Below are positions 52,895-60,558 of a stretch of DNA of 64,000 nucleotides, piece by piece. Both the position numbers and the translations under genes were made by a program. Source of the DNA: Bacteroidota bacterium (GTDB lineage Bacteria; Bacteroidota; Bacteroidia; Flavobacteriales_D; Sanyastnellaceae); NCBI GenBank assembly GCA_027622975.1, contig JAQBVN010000004.1, positions 61,442 through 125,441 of the forward strand. Direction: 5' to 3'. How positions within the stretch are numbered: position 1 is the stretch's first letter; every line of letters starts with the position of its first letter. The notes under the pieces were generated by a model that worked only from the letters and a program-made list of their open reading frames with translations, ran no database searches and was not told the origin of the DNA.

Positions 52895-53769
52895 CAATGA
52901 GCCGGCCGTATGTAGGACGTTTTGCCCCGTCGCCCACGGGTCAACTCCACATAGGGTCGATGGTCGCGGCAGTGGCGAGTTTTCTGGATGCCCGGGCGCA
53001 GGGTGGTCGTTGGCTTGTCAGGATAGAGGACTTGGACCCACCCCGAGAAGTACCAGGGGCGGCTGAAGACATCTTGCGAACGCTGGAGGGATTTGGACTT
53101 GCTTGGGATGGAGAGGTCATTCGTCAAAGTGCCAGGCTCGATCGTTACGCTGACCAGCTCAATCAATGGCGATCCATGGACGCTGCATTTGGTTGTGTGT
53201 GCTCTCGGCGGGAGTTGTCAGAACAGGGAGGCTTGGATGTGTATCCGGGCACATGTCGGTATGGAATTCCACCGGACATGACCCCGCGCTCGTTTCGATT
53301 CAGAATGCCCAAGGGTGGCCCCTTGCAGTGGGTCGATCGGATTCATGGCGAGCAGAGTTGGGAACGCGAACAGGTGGGCGATGTGATCCTGCGCCGTGCC
53401 GATGGCCATTGGGCGTATCACTTGGCCGTTGTGGTTGATGATGCCGATCAAGGGGTGACAGACATCGTGCGAGGCGCAGATTTGTTGGGAGCAACTGCCG
53501 CACACGTGGCCCTGCAAGAGGTCATGGCGGCGCCAACTCCCCGGTATGCTCATGTTCCAGTGGTCGTGAATGACACAGGCCAAAAACTAAGCAAGCAAAC
53601 CCTGGCTCAGCCCGTCCGGGTATCCCAAGCCGCTGAGGTGCTTGCCGATGTTTTGGCCCATCTTCGGCAAGCACCCGTGGCCCGCGACAGTCCAAGTCAG
53701 ATGCTCGCCCAGGCCACAGCCCAATGGGCGTGTCCTTCCTTGGCGTCCTTTCATGCAGATGGACCATGA
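52891..53769 (+). CDS. gluQ: Glutamyl-Q tRNA(Asp) synthetase
   Basis: A 292-residue truncated class I glutamyl-tRNA synthetase without the anticodon domain. It carries RFAPSPTGQLHIGSMVAAV (HIGH-type motif), RIEDLDPPREVPG, zinc-type ligands CVC and YPGTC (about 100-120), and the KLSKQ motif (about 231). The family glutamylates the queuosine at position 34 of tRNA-Asp. The ATGA overlap with ettA couples two translation genes. The enzyme is best known from Proteobacteria, so transfer is possible but not shown here. Confidence 0.9.
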   Translation: MTMSRPYVGRFAPSPTGQLHIGSMVAAVASFLDARAQGGRWLVRIEDLDPPREVPGAAEDILRTLEGFGLAWDGEVIRQSARLDRYADQLNQWRSMDAAFGCVCSRRELSEQGGLDVYPGTCRYGIPPDMTPRSFRFRMPKGGPLQWVDRIHGEQSWEREQVGDVILRRADGHWAYHLAVVVDDADQGVTDIVRGADLLGATAAHVALQEVMAAPTPRYAHVPVVVNDTGQKLSKQTLAQPVRVSQAAEVLADVLAHLRQAPVARDSPSQMLAQATAQWACPSLASFHADGP

Positions 53770-53789
53770 GAAGGATGGAGCCAACTTCA

Positions 53790-53821
53790 ATGGGGCCAAG
53801 GGCTCAATCATGGGGCCAAGG
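53790..53821. repeat. Short direct repeat between gluQ and xerD
   Basis: ATGGGGCCAAGG occurs at 53790-53801 and 53810-53821, 20 bases apart, in the 148-base convergent gap. It has no recognised function, and no terminator hairpin with a T-tract is visible here. Confidence 0.5.
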
Positions 53822-53917
53822 ACTCCATGCGAAACATTTGAAACATTGACCTCACTTCCCTGCATGGGGTAGGGGCGGGAAGGCCCAGAGAATCTTCTCC
53901 AGGAAGCCCCTGAAGTG

Positions 53918-54871
53918 TCAGTCTTTCGAACGGTCGGCCATGCTCTTGCTGGCCTCTTCACTCCGCGGATGATACTGCTCTACCTGTTCCTTGAGGAACC
54001 GGTTGTCGAGATGCGTGTAGATTTCAGTCGTCGTGATTTGGGCATGGCCCAACATCTCTTGCACGGCGCGCAAGTCGGCCCCGCTTTCAATCAAGTGGGT
54101 CGCAAAGCTGTGTCGGAAGGTGTGCGGACTCACGTTTTTGCGGATGCCAGCAGCAACGACGCTGCGCTTCAGCATTGTGAAGGCCATTTGACGCGTCATC
54201 CTCCGTCCTTGTCGACCGAGGAACAAAACGTCTTCATGTCCTTTTTGAGGAATGATGCCGGAACGGTAGTGGCTCAAGTAGTCGTCAATGGAATCGCAGG
54301 CTTGCTGTCCAATCGGGACCACGCGCTCCTTGTTTCCTTTGCCCACCACACGCACCAATCCATCGATCAAATCGACGCGGGACAATTGCAAATCTATCAA
54401 TTCGGAGACGCGAAGCCCACAGCTATAAAGCACTTCGAGCATCGCGCGGTTTCGCACGCCCTCCCTGCGACTCATGTCGACTGCGTTGATGATGCGCTCG
54501 ATGTCTTCGACGCTCAGGACATCTGGCAACTTGCGCTCGGGGCGCGGAGCTTCGATGAGTTGAATGGGGTCGGTCTCCATGATCCCTTCAATGCGCAGAT
54601 ATTTGCAAAAGCTGCGAACGCCGCTCAGCATTCGGGCTTGGCTGTTTCTTGCCAAACCTTTGTCATAGAGGTGGCCCAAAAAACGCTCGACGTGCTGCAA
54701 TTGAATATCCATGGGAGCTTTGACGCCTTCTTCAGTTTTGGCAAACTCCTTGAATTGTTGAATGTCTCTCATGTAGGCCATCACGGAATTGCGGCTCAAG
54801 CCACGTTCCAAGGTGAGATATTCGTTGTATCCCTTGACAGCAGAGTTCCAATCGGCAGCGCGTGGTGACAT
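53918..54871 (-). CDS. xerD: Tyrosine recombinase XerD
   Basis: A 317-residue site-specific recombinase that resolves chromosome dimers. The N-terminal SAM-like DNA-binding domain (about 10-100, YNEYLTLERGLSRNSVMAY) is followed by the catalytic domain with CGLRVSELIDL (Arg), a lysine beta hairpin VVGKGNKERVVPI, HTFRHSFATHLIESGA (HxxR), LGHAQITTTEIYTH (His and catalytic Tyr). It starts three bases after the SPOR-like gene on the same strand. The length agrees with Bacteroidota XerD. Confidence 0.93.
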   Translation of the reverse strand: MSPRAADWNSAVKGYNEYLTLERGLSRNSVMAYMRDIQQFKEFAKTEEGVKAPMDIQLQHVERFLGHLYDKGLARNSQARMLSGVRSFCKYLRIEGIMETDPIQLIEAPRPERKLPDVLSVEDIERIINAVDMSRREGVRNRAMLEVLYSCGLRVSELIDLQLSRVDLIDGLVRVVGKGNKERVVPIGQQACDSIDDYLSHYRSGIIPQKGHEDVLFLGRQGRRMTRQMAFTMLKRSVVAAGIRKNVSPHTFRHSFATHLIESGADLRAVQEMLGHAQITTTEIYTHLDNRFLKEQVEQYHPRSEEASKSMADRSKD

Positions 54872-54874
54872 CAG

Positions 54875-56062
54875 TTATGGAATCCAGGTTTGGTTAGACA
54901 TCAAAAGCGCTTCTTGCACAGTGATTCGCTCTCCGTCGAGTGATGCGGTGACAAAGGCATCAGTGGCCCTTGTGGACGACCAAACCTCATCTCTCAGGTC
55001 ATGGGCAGCCGCGTATGTAGTCACGTCATCCGTGAGGTATTTCCGCCAGTCCTCATTCCGTTCAATGTGCGTGCTATGGGCATAGCCAGTGGCTTGGGCA
55101 ACCTCGGCAGGAGAGAGGTCTCTGTGAACAGCCAGCAACTGAACGGCAAATCGGGGTGTGACGTTCGAAGTAACACCCATCGCGGGGGACGTGCCCAATG
55201 ACACACCATTTCCCGCAACAGCAAGGGCCGGATTCAGTTCCATGTTTTCATTCTGGTCTGTCTTGGAGACATCCCATTCAACCTCTGCAATATGCGAAGA
55301 TTTTGTCGTTGTTCCAAACGAAACATCAACAACACCATCAAATGCCGCGTTTCGAATGTCAAAATCATGCGGGCATTGTACGCGGTACCTGGGATTCAGT
55401 TGAGTCAATCCAGTGGGGGATTCAAACCACATGAAGATTTGGCTTGTCGATGTTCGCCTCAGCGTGGCTCCTTGAGCATCCAAAACTTCGCATGTGCATG
55501 TTTCAGGGATGTGTTCTGACCATTTGAGGAAGCTGCCTGGTTGAATGTTGCCCATGATCAACTCGATGTCAGCGGACGAGAAATCCGTCACTCGGGCCTT
55601 GCGTCGCAGAATCAAGTCTCCCAAAGTCGGCTGAGTGCTTGCAGCCGTGGGGTTGGGTACTTGGATGCTTCCCAACGTCCATTTTTCTCGCTTTCCCTGT
55701 CGCACTTGCTCCCAAACCACATCGAGTTGTGCCTGCGGCGAGTCGGGTGACATGGCTTCCAAATCCATGTGGATGTAGGAGGGAGCTTGTTCCCACATCC
55801 AATGCCAATTGGGACCTTGGGTCCATGATTTGTTGGGACTGCTTTGACTCGGGTTCAAACGCATGTCGGGGTTGGACCACCCATGGGGCTGCAACGTCAA
55901 TCGTCCCACGCTCACATCTCCAGAAGTGCGGACGTGCAAGTCAATGTGCAGCGTATGGCTGCCTGATGATGTGTAGTTGACGTCCCATTCAGCGATGGGT
56001 GCACCACTGGTAAACAACGCGCCAAGCAAGGTTATGATGGGCAAGAGGATGGGGGCAATCAC
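54875..56062 (-). CDS. Hypothetical exported protein with SPOR-like C-terminus
   Basis: A 395-residue protein with an N-terminal signal or anchor (MIAPILLPIITLLGALFTSG). The middle is beta-rich and unrecognised. The C-terminal 85 residues (FAVQLLAVHRDLSPAEVA, WRKYLTDDVTTYAAAHDLRD, FVTASLDGERITVQEAL) follow the pattern of SPOR-like tails in Bacteroidota, which bind denuded peptidoglycan at division sites. That assignment is inferred. It directly precedes xerD, so an operon linking division-site binding and dimer resolution is possible. Confidence 0.65.
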   Translation of the reverse strand: MIAPILLPIITLLGALFTSGAPIAEWDVNYTSSGSHTLHIDLHVRTSGDVSVGRLTLQPHGWSNPDMRLNPSQSSPNKSWTQGPNWHWMWEQAPSYIHMDLEAMSPDSPQAQLDVVWEQVRQGKREKWTLGSIQVPNPTAASTQPTLGDLILRRKARVTDFSSADIELIMGNIQPGSFLKWSEHIPETCTCEVLDAQGATLRRTSTSQIFMWFESPTGLTQLNPRYRVQCPHDFDIRNAAFDGVVDVSFGTTTKSSHIAEVEWDVSKTDQNENMELNPALAVAGNGVSLGTSPAMGVTSNVTPRFAVQLLAVHRDLSPAEVAQATGYAHSTHIERNEDWRKYLTDDVTTYAAAHDLRDEVWSSTRATDAFVTASLDGERITVQEALLMSNQTWIP

Positions 56063-56283
56063 ATTGCGAATCTCAGCATGGAACGCGTCGATCGGGGAGG
56101 GGGCTGAGGCAGGATGCTCACGTCACAACGTGGACAAATTCACATGGGGTTGGAATCGATCGTGGGCTGAAAGAGCTTCGATTGGACGATGCAAAGGGTC
56201 ACATGAATCGTTCGTCGCTTCATGCCCACGATTGCGCAATAACCTATGAATGTGCTTGCTGGTCATTGAGCTGCCAACGAGGG

Positions 56284-56319
56284 AAAAGAAAAATCCCGCT
56301 CCGACTTTTCGGAGCGGGA
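56284..56319 (-). terminator. Intrinsic terminator of the candidate small RNA
   Basis: On the reverse strand TCCCGCTCCG pairs with CGGAGCGGGA (ten base pairs, six-base loop) followed by TTTTTCTTTT. The plus strand has no T-tract, so the terminator serves transcripts coming from higher coordinates. Confidence 0.88.
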
Positions 56320-56372
56320 CCAACTTAACCAAATTATCACTTGATGCTTAGCTCTTCGCTAAACTCACTTAA
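56284..56372 (-). ncRNA. Candidate small non-coding RNA (about 90 nt)
   Basis: Bounded by a strong promoter (56379-56411) and a strong terminator (56284-56319), with no open frame longer than a few codons that begins inside the transcript and ends before the terminator. Predicted structure: a hairpin TTAGC-GAAGA-GCTAA, a short palindrome ATCAAGTGAT, a single-stranded A/T-rich linker, then the terminator stem. I do not recognise the family, and the start is estimated from the -7 box. It might be a trans-acting regulator. Confidence 0.65.
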
Positions 56373-56378
56373 ACATGG

Positions 56379-56411
56379 CAAAGATACAAAGGAGTGTTTT
56401 GAAACACCAAA
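56379..56411 (-). promoter_or_regulatory. Promoter of the candidate small RNA
   Basis: On the reverse strand TTTG (56411-56408) and TATCTTTG (56386-56379), separated by 21 bases when the extra G of TTTGG is counted in the -33 box. Both are perfect matches to the Bacteroidota consensus. Confidence 0.75.
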
Positions 56412-56499
56412 TTTGTGTGACAGATTTTGGCAAACGCGTTTTTTCATGTCTCGGCATCATCCTTTTTGGCCGGAATGTTCAAGGTTTGGTTCTTTGCCT

Positions 56500-56507
56500 T
56501 ATCTTTG
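56500..56507 (+). promoter_or_regulatory. -7 element of the L31 gene
   Basis: TATCTTTG, perfect consensus, 19 bases before the ATG at 56527. No clear -33 box is at the usual distance. Confidence 0.6.
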
Positions 56508-56526
56508 CACCCCTCAAACAAGAGTT

Positions 56527-56796
56527 ATGAAGCAAGACATTCATCCAGAGAACTATCGTTTGGTCGTGTTCAAAGACATGAGCAACGATTATGCGTTCTT
56601 GAGCAAGTCAACTGCAACCTCCAGGGAAACCATCACATGGGAGGATGGCAATGAGTATCCCTTGGTGAAGATGGAAGTCAGTCACAAGAGCCACCCATTT
56701 TACACGGGCAAGGCCCAGTTTGTGGATACGGCGGGTCGTATTGACAAGTTCCGTCAGAAGTACGGCAAATTCAACAAGACTGAATCCAACAGCTGA
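56527..56796 (+). CDS. rpmE2: 50S ribosomal protein L31, type B
   Basis: An 89-residue type B L31, the form without the zinc-binding CxxC motifs. It has [39 protein letters not shown] and [13 protein letters not shown]. It sits on the large subunit near the central protuberance. In organisms with both forms, type B replaces the zinc form under zinc limitation. Whether a type A copy exists is not visible here. It has its own promoter and terminator. Confidence 0.95.
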   Translation: MKQDIHPENYRLVVFKDMSNDYAFLSKSTATSRETITWEDGNEYPLVKMEVSHKSHPFYTGKAQFVDTAGRIDKFRQKYGKFNKTESNS

Positions 56797-56816
56797 GCAT
56801 CGGTTTCACTGTTGAC

Positions 56817-56845
56817 AAAGGCCCGCCTGTGAGCGGGCCTTTTTT
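56817..56845 (+). terminator. Intrinsic terminator after L31
   Basis: AAGGCCCGC pairs with GCGGGCCTT around a six-base loop, followed by a run of T's (to 56845). Confidence 0.92.
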
Positions 56846-56881
56846 GTGCAATCGCTGGTGCAATCGCTGGTGCAATCGCTG
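56846..56881. repeat. Tandem repeat, 12 bases x 3
   Basis: Three exact consecutive copies of GTGCAATCGCTG directly after the L31 terminator, in the gap before ribBA. It is probably a slippage-type tandem repeat. No coding role. Confidence 0.95.
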
Positions 56882-57014
56882 TTGGAATTGGGAGGTCGTT
56901 GGGGTTCCTCCTGTGATTGGCACACCCGAGTCTGTCTCGACTGTCCATTTGTCTCGCGCTCCGCCTTTCCAGCGAGGCAGAGCGATCCTGAACCTTGCAA
57001 TCGCAGGCTGAGAC

Positions 57015-58142
57015 TTAGGCCTTCACCGAGAGAAGCGAAACGACCTCATTGACGGTCAATCCATACCCGACATCTCCATGGGCTTTGGACGTGTCACTCA
57101 ACAGAGAGATGTTCCTGACTTGGAGGTCTCTCAAGATTTGTGCTCCAATGCCGCGGTCTTTCTCGTCCAAACGGTGAAAGACCGAGTGTTCAGGTGACTG
57201 TGCCAACTGGGCATAGGCTTGAAGTTCGTCGGCCAACCCGCCACCTTGTCTCGATTTGTTCAAGAAAACCACAACGCCCCGTCCACACTCCTGGATTCGA
57301 CGCATCGCCTCATGAAGTTGAGGACCTTTTCCAAAATCGGTGACTTGAAAGATGTCACCCACCATGCTTGAAGCATGCATTCGAACCATCACTGATTCTG
57401 AAGTGTCCCATTCGCCCATGACCAAGGCGAGGTGGTCCACTTCGTTGGTGGTCTGTCGATAGCTGATGGCCTGGAACGTTCCAAAGGAAGTGTTTAACTC
57501 CACTTCTGCAGTTCGGCAAATCAAGCTTTCGTGAGAGAGGCGGTAGGCGATGAGGTCTGCTATGGACACCAACTTCATGTTGTGTTGTTTGGCCAATGCC
57601 AACAATTCCGGCAATCGTGCCATGGTCCCGTCTTCATTCATGATTTCAACGATGACTCCGGCAGGCTCAAAACCGGCCAATCGGGAGAAGTCAACGGCTG
57701 CCTCTGTGTGGCCTGGTCTGCGCAGGACGCCACCTGGTTTGGCCCTCAATGGGAAAATGTGCCCTGGTCGTCCCAGTTCTGCAGGCTTGGTTTGAGGGTC
57801 AATCAATGCCTGAATGGTTTTGGAACGGTCGCTGGCTGAAATGCCGGTTGTGCAACCGTGTCCGAGCAAATCCACGGACACAGTGAAAGGCGTTTCGTAG
57901 GCTGCATTGTTGGTTTGGACCATCAGGTCAAGCCCGAGTTCATCACAACGCGACTCCAGCAGCGGGGCGCAGATCAAGCCTCTTCCATGCGTGGCCATGA
58001 AATTGATAACTTCAGGGGTGGCGTGGCGTGCTGCAATCAAAAAATCCCCCTCGTTTTCACGGTCTTCGTCGTCGACGACGATGATGATTTCGCCGCGACG
58101 AATCGCTTCGATGGCTTCGGGAATGGAATGGAGTTGTGACAT
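57015..58142 (-). CDS. ribB: 3,4-dihydroxy-2-butanone-4-phosphate synthase with degenerate GTP cyclohydrolase II domain
   Basis: A 375-residue RibBA-type protein for riboflavin synthesis. The RibB half (1-200) is intact: VVDDEDRENEGDFLIAA, MATHGRGLICAP, GISASDRSKTI and RRPGHTEAAVDFSRLAG. In the C-terminal half the three zinc cysteines of GTP cyclohydrolase II are replaced (Ser 259, Phe 270 and Lys 272 in HASSMVGDIFQVTDFGKG), so this part should not hydrolyse GTP. A separate RibA should exist elsewhere. The ATG at 58142 is used, with TACCTTTG six bases upstream. Confidence 0.9.
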   Translation of the reverse strand: MSQLHSIPEAIEAIRRGEIIIVVDDEDRENEGDFLIAARHATPEVINFMATHGRGLICAPLLESRCDELGLDLMVQTNNAAYETPFTVSVDLLGHGCTTGISASDRSKTIQALIDPQTKPAELGRPGHIFPLRAKPGGVLRRPGHTEAAVDFSRLAGFEPAGVIVEIMNEDGTMARLPELLALAKQHNMKLVSIADLIAYRLSHESLICRTAEVELNTSFGTFQAISYRQTTNEVDHLALVMGEWDTSESVMVRMHASSMVGDIFQVTDFGKGPQLHEAMRRIQECGRGVVVFLNKSRQGGGLADELQAYAQLAQSPEHSVFHRLDEKDRGIGAQILRDLQVRNISLLSDTSKAHGDVGYGLTVNEVVSLLSVKA

Positions 58143-58148
58143 CGTCGG

Positions 58149-58156
58149 CAAAGGTA
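58149..58156 (-). promoter_or_regulatory. -7 element of ribB
   Basis: Reverse-strand TACCTTTG, six bases before the ATG at 58142. No FMN riboswitch is visible in the 93 bases between the two divergent starts. Confidence 0.55.
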
Positions 58157-58223
58157 CATTCCATCTCACCCATCGCCTTGACTGCATCCAAAGGAGCTCA
58201 AGTTTCGCAGTGTCTTCGTGCAA

Positions 58224-58231
58224 TATCTTAG
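58224..58231 (+). promoter_or_regulatory. -7-like element of def
   Basis: TATCTTAG (one mismatch) followed by four bases and the ATG at 58236. Confidence 0.45.
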
Positions 58232-58235
58232 CGTC

Positions 58236-58811
58236 ATGATTCGACCCATTGTGGCATTTGGAGACCCCGTGTTGAAAAAGGAAGCGGAAGAAGTTCCTGA
58301 AAACTTTCCCAATTTGACTGGTTTGATAGAAGATCTGTGGGAGACGATGTACGCCTCGGATGGCGTGGGGTTGGCCGCGCCTCAGGTGGGTTTGTCCATC
58401 CGGATGTTTGTGGCCGATGGCACGCCCTTTTCCGAGGGAGAACATGGAGATGAGCGATGCGTCGGATTCAAGCGGGTGATGATCAATCCGGTGTTGTTTG
58501 ATTTGTCGGAAGACCAAACCACCATGGAAGAAGGTTGTTTGTCCATTCCTGGGGTGCGAGAACCAGTCACGAGACCAGAAAGTCTCAGCGTCGAGTATTA
58601 CGATGCCTCATGGAATTTGGTGGAAGAGCGTCTTGAGGGAATTGCAGCGCGCATTGTGCAACACGAGTATGACCACCTCGATGGCATCATGATTCCCGAC
58701 CATGTGCCGGCAACCAAAAGAATGTTGCTGCACGGAAAGCTTCGTGACATTGGGCTCGGCAAAGTCAACGTGGATTACAAAATGCGTTTTCCAACCAAAC
58801 GCAAGCGTTGA
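58236..58811 (+). CDS. def: Peptide deformylase
   Basis: A 191-residue metallohydrolase that removes the formyl group from new proteins. All three motifs are present: GVGLAAPQVG (about 44-53), EEGCLSIPGVREP (metal Cys, about 103-115) and VQHEYDHLDGIMI (HExxH-type, about 144-156). The length and the insert before motif 2 fit Bacteroidota deformylases. The gene starts divergently from ribB and is followed after nine bases by the TPR lipoprotein gene. Confidence 0.95.
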   Translation: MIRPIVAFGDPVLKKEAEEVPENFPNLTGLIEDLWETMYASDGVGLAAPQVGLSIRMFVADGTPFSEGEHGDERCVGFKRVMINPVLFDLSEDQTTMEEGCLSIPGVREPVTRPESLSVEYYDASWNLVEERLEGIAARIVQHEYDHLDGIMIPDHVPATKRMLLHGKLRDIGLGKVNVDYKMRFPTKRKR

Positions 58812-58820
58812 TCGCGGGGC

Positions 58821-59375
58821 ATGAGAAGGGTTTCGAGAATGAAAGGAGTGAGGGGGTGTTGGTTTTCTGTCATGCTCATGTTGTCTTGGATGACTGGGTG
58901 TGGACCTTCTCAGTTCTCGGACCGGCCAGGCGAGTCATTGCTAGCGTCCATTCGACTCTTGGAAGACCAAGCTTTTGAGGGAGGACATTTGGATGAGGAG
59001 GTGCGTGATCGTCTTCTCAAGGCTTACGGGGAGTTTGCCCGTCAATCACCCAATCATCCCTTCGTGGCAGAGGCGCTGTTCCGCCGGGCTGACTTGCTGG
59101 TCTCGAAAGGGAAATTCCTCGAGGCCATGTCCCAGTTGCAAGATGTGCACGATACGTACCCGGCTTTTGAACGAAGGGCTCAGGCGGCCTTCTTGATCGC
59201 ATTCATTGCAGATACGCACCTCGGAGACAAGAATCGCGCTCGTCAATCCTATGCCAATGTCCTGGCCCTGCATCCGCACACCCCTGAGGCCCAGCTTGCC
59301 GCCCAAAGCATGGTTTGGCTCGACAGGGAGGCGCCCTGGGATTCGATTCGGTCGTTAGGTCAAGGAGTGGACTGA
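58821..59375 (+). CDS. TPR-type lipoprotein
   Basis: A 184-residue lipoprotein (signal VMLMLSWMTGC). The mature protein consists of TPR-like helical pairs (HPFVAEALFRRADLLVSKGK, AQAAFLIAFIADTHLGDKNR, ARQSYANVLALHPHTPEAQL), similar to the repeats of BamD/YfgM-type proteins. The function is unknown. It is likely in an operon with def. The ATG at 58839 is an alternative start. Confidence 0.75.
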   Translation: MRRVSRMKGVRGCWFSVMLMLSWMTGCGPSQFSDRPGESLLASIRLLEDQAFEGGHLDEEVRDRLLKAYGEFARQSPNHPFVAEALFRRADLLVSKGKFLEAMSQLQDVHDTYPAFERRAQAAFLIAFIADTHLGDKNRARQSYANVLALHPHTPEAQLAAQSMVWLDREAPWDSIRSLGQGVD

Positions 59376-59434
59376 GGGTTGAATGTTTGACCTCAAGGAG
59401 AAGGTCTTGCCGGGGGGATTGCCTCGCCATTTGA

Positions 59435-59466
59435 TTGGTTCTTTCCCATCGTGGGGCGTAGTTTTG
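59435..59466 (+). promoter_or_regulatory. Promoter of fbaA
   Basis: TTG at 59435-59437, a 21-base gap, then TAGTTTTG at 59459-59466 (perfect TAnnTTTG). The fbaA ATG lies 21 bases downstream. Confidence 0.55.
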
Positions 59467-59487
59467 TGCCACTTGAACCACACATCC

Positions 59488-60558
59488 ATGAATCGTTTTC
59501 CCGCAGGCGTCTTGACTGGCGCGCAAGTCTCTGAAGTTTGGGCCCATGCCAAGGCCAACAACTACGCGTTGCCCGCTGTCAACGTCATAGGTAGCAACAG
59601 CATCAACGCGGTCTTGGAGACAGCCAAATCGGTCAATTCTCCTGTCATCATCCAGTTTTCAAATGGTGGAGCCAAGTTCAATGCGGGCAAATCGCTTTCG
59701 CTTTCTGATGAACAGTCGGCCGTGTTAGGATCGATCGCCGGCGCTCATCACATCGCAACGTTGGCCGAGGCTTACGGGGTTTCCGTCATTCTGCATACCG
59801 ATCACTGCGCCCGGAATTTGTTGCCCTGGATTGATGGTCTGTTGGATGCCGGTGAGGCGCACCATGCAGCGACTGGCAAGCCGCTGTTTAGTTCTCACAT
59901 GATTGACCTCAGTGAGGACAGTTTGGCAGAGAACTTGGAGACGTGTGCGGCCTATTTGAAGCGCATGGCAGCCATTGACATGCATCTCGAAATTGAATTG
60001 GGCGTAACAGGAGGAGAAGAGGATGGTGTGGACAACACAGATGTGGACAGCAGCCGTTTGTACACCCAGCCTGAGGAAGTGGCCGAGGCCTATCAAGTGC
60101 TTCGTGCCATCTCACCCAATTTCACCATTGCAGCGGCTTTTGGAAATGTTCACGGCGTGTACAAGCCTGGCAATGTGGAGCTCCGTCCCAGCATATTGAA
60201 AGATTGTCAATCACATCTCGAGGAAGTTCATGGCACCGAGGCCCAGCCCGTGTCCTTTGTGTTCCATGGCGGCAGTGGCTCCTCTGTGGAGGAAATTCGG
60301 GAGGCCATTGGCTACGGGGTCGTCAAGATGAACATTGATACGGACATGCAATGGGCTTTCTTGTCGGGGGTACGAGATTACGTTCAGGACAAATCAGGGT
60401 ATTTGCAATCCCAAATTGGGAATCCCGAAGGGGATGACAAACCCAACAAGAAGTATTACGATCCAAGGGTTTGGTTGCGCAAAGGAGAGGAGGCTTTTGT
60501 GGATCGTCTCAAGCAGGCATTTGAGGATTTGAACGCGGTGGACTGCCATGGCCGATAA
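59488..60558 (+). CDS. fbaA: Fructose-bisphosphate aldolase, class II
   Basis: A 356-residue zinc aldolase of the long class IIA type, cleaving fructose 1,6-bisphosphate in glycolysis. It has YALPAVNVIGSNSINAVLE, VILHTDHCARNLLPW (zinc and catalytic Asp), IEIELGVTGGEEDGV, and the phosphate-binding VFHGGSGSSVEEI and VKMNIDTDMQWAF. The frame is open upstream, but those 35 residues do not match the family and precede the predicted promoter. It overlaps pgi by 11 bases. Confidence 0.95.
   Translation: MNRFPAGVLTGAQVSEVWAHAKANNYALPAVNVIGSNSINAVLETAKSVNSPVIIQFSNGGAKFNAGKSLSLSDEQSAVLGSIAGAHHIATLAEAYGVSVILHTDHCARNLLPWIDGLLDAGEAHHAATGKPLFSSHMIDLSEDSLAENLETCAAYLKRMAAIDMHLEIELGVTGGEEDGVDNTDVDSSRLYTQPEEVAEAYQVLRAISPNFTIAAAFGNVHGVYKPGNVELRPSILKDCQSHLEEVHGTEAQPVSFVFHGGSGSSVEEIREAIGYGVVKMNIDTDMQWAFLSGVRDYVQDKSGYLQSQIGNPEGDDKPNKKYYDPRVWLRKGEEAFVDRLKQAFEDLNAVDCHGR

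Larger units (their letters stand above)
56063..56526. other. 464-base intergenic region
   Basis: Positions 56063-56283 show nothing beyond sequence upstream of the SPOR-like gene, with no clear -7 box. Positions 56284-56411 hold a reverse-strand promoter, short transcript and terminator (listed separately). Positions 56412-56526 contain the L31 promoter and leader on the plus strand. Confidence 0.7.

Noticed and set aside
53915..54868. 317-residue plus-strand open frame exactly opposite xerD
   Set aside because: XerD carries all catalytic residues. The mirror frame has no recognisable motif and arises from codon bias.
56846..56881. Tandem 12-base repeat as a CRISPR remnant
   Set aside because: Units are contiguous without spacers and there are no cas genes.
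58143..58235. FMN riboswitch upstream of ribB
   Set aside because: The divergent gap is only 93 bases and the -7 box lies six bases before the start, leaving no room for a leader.
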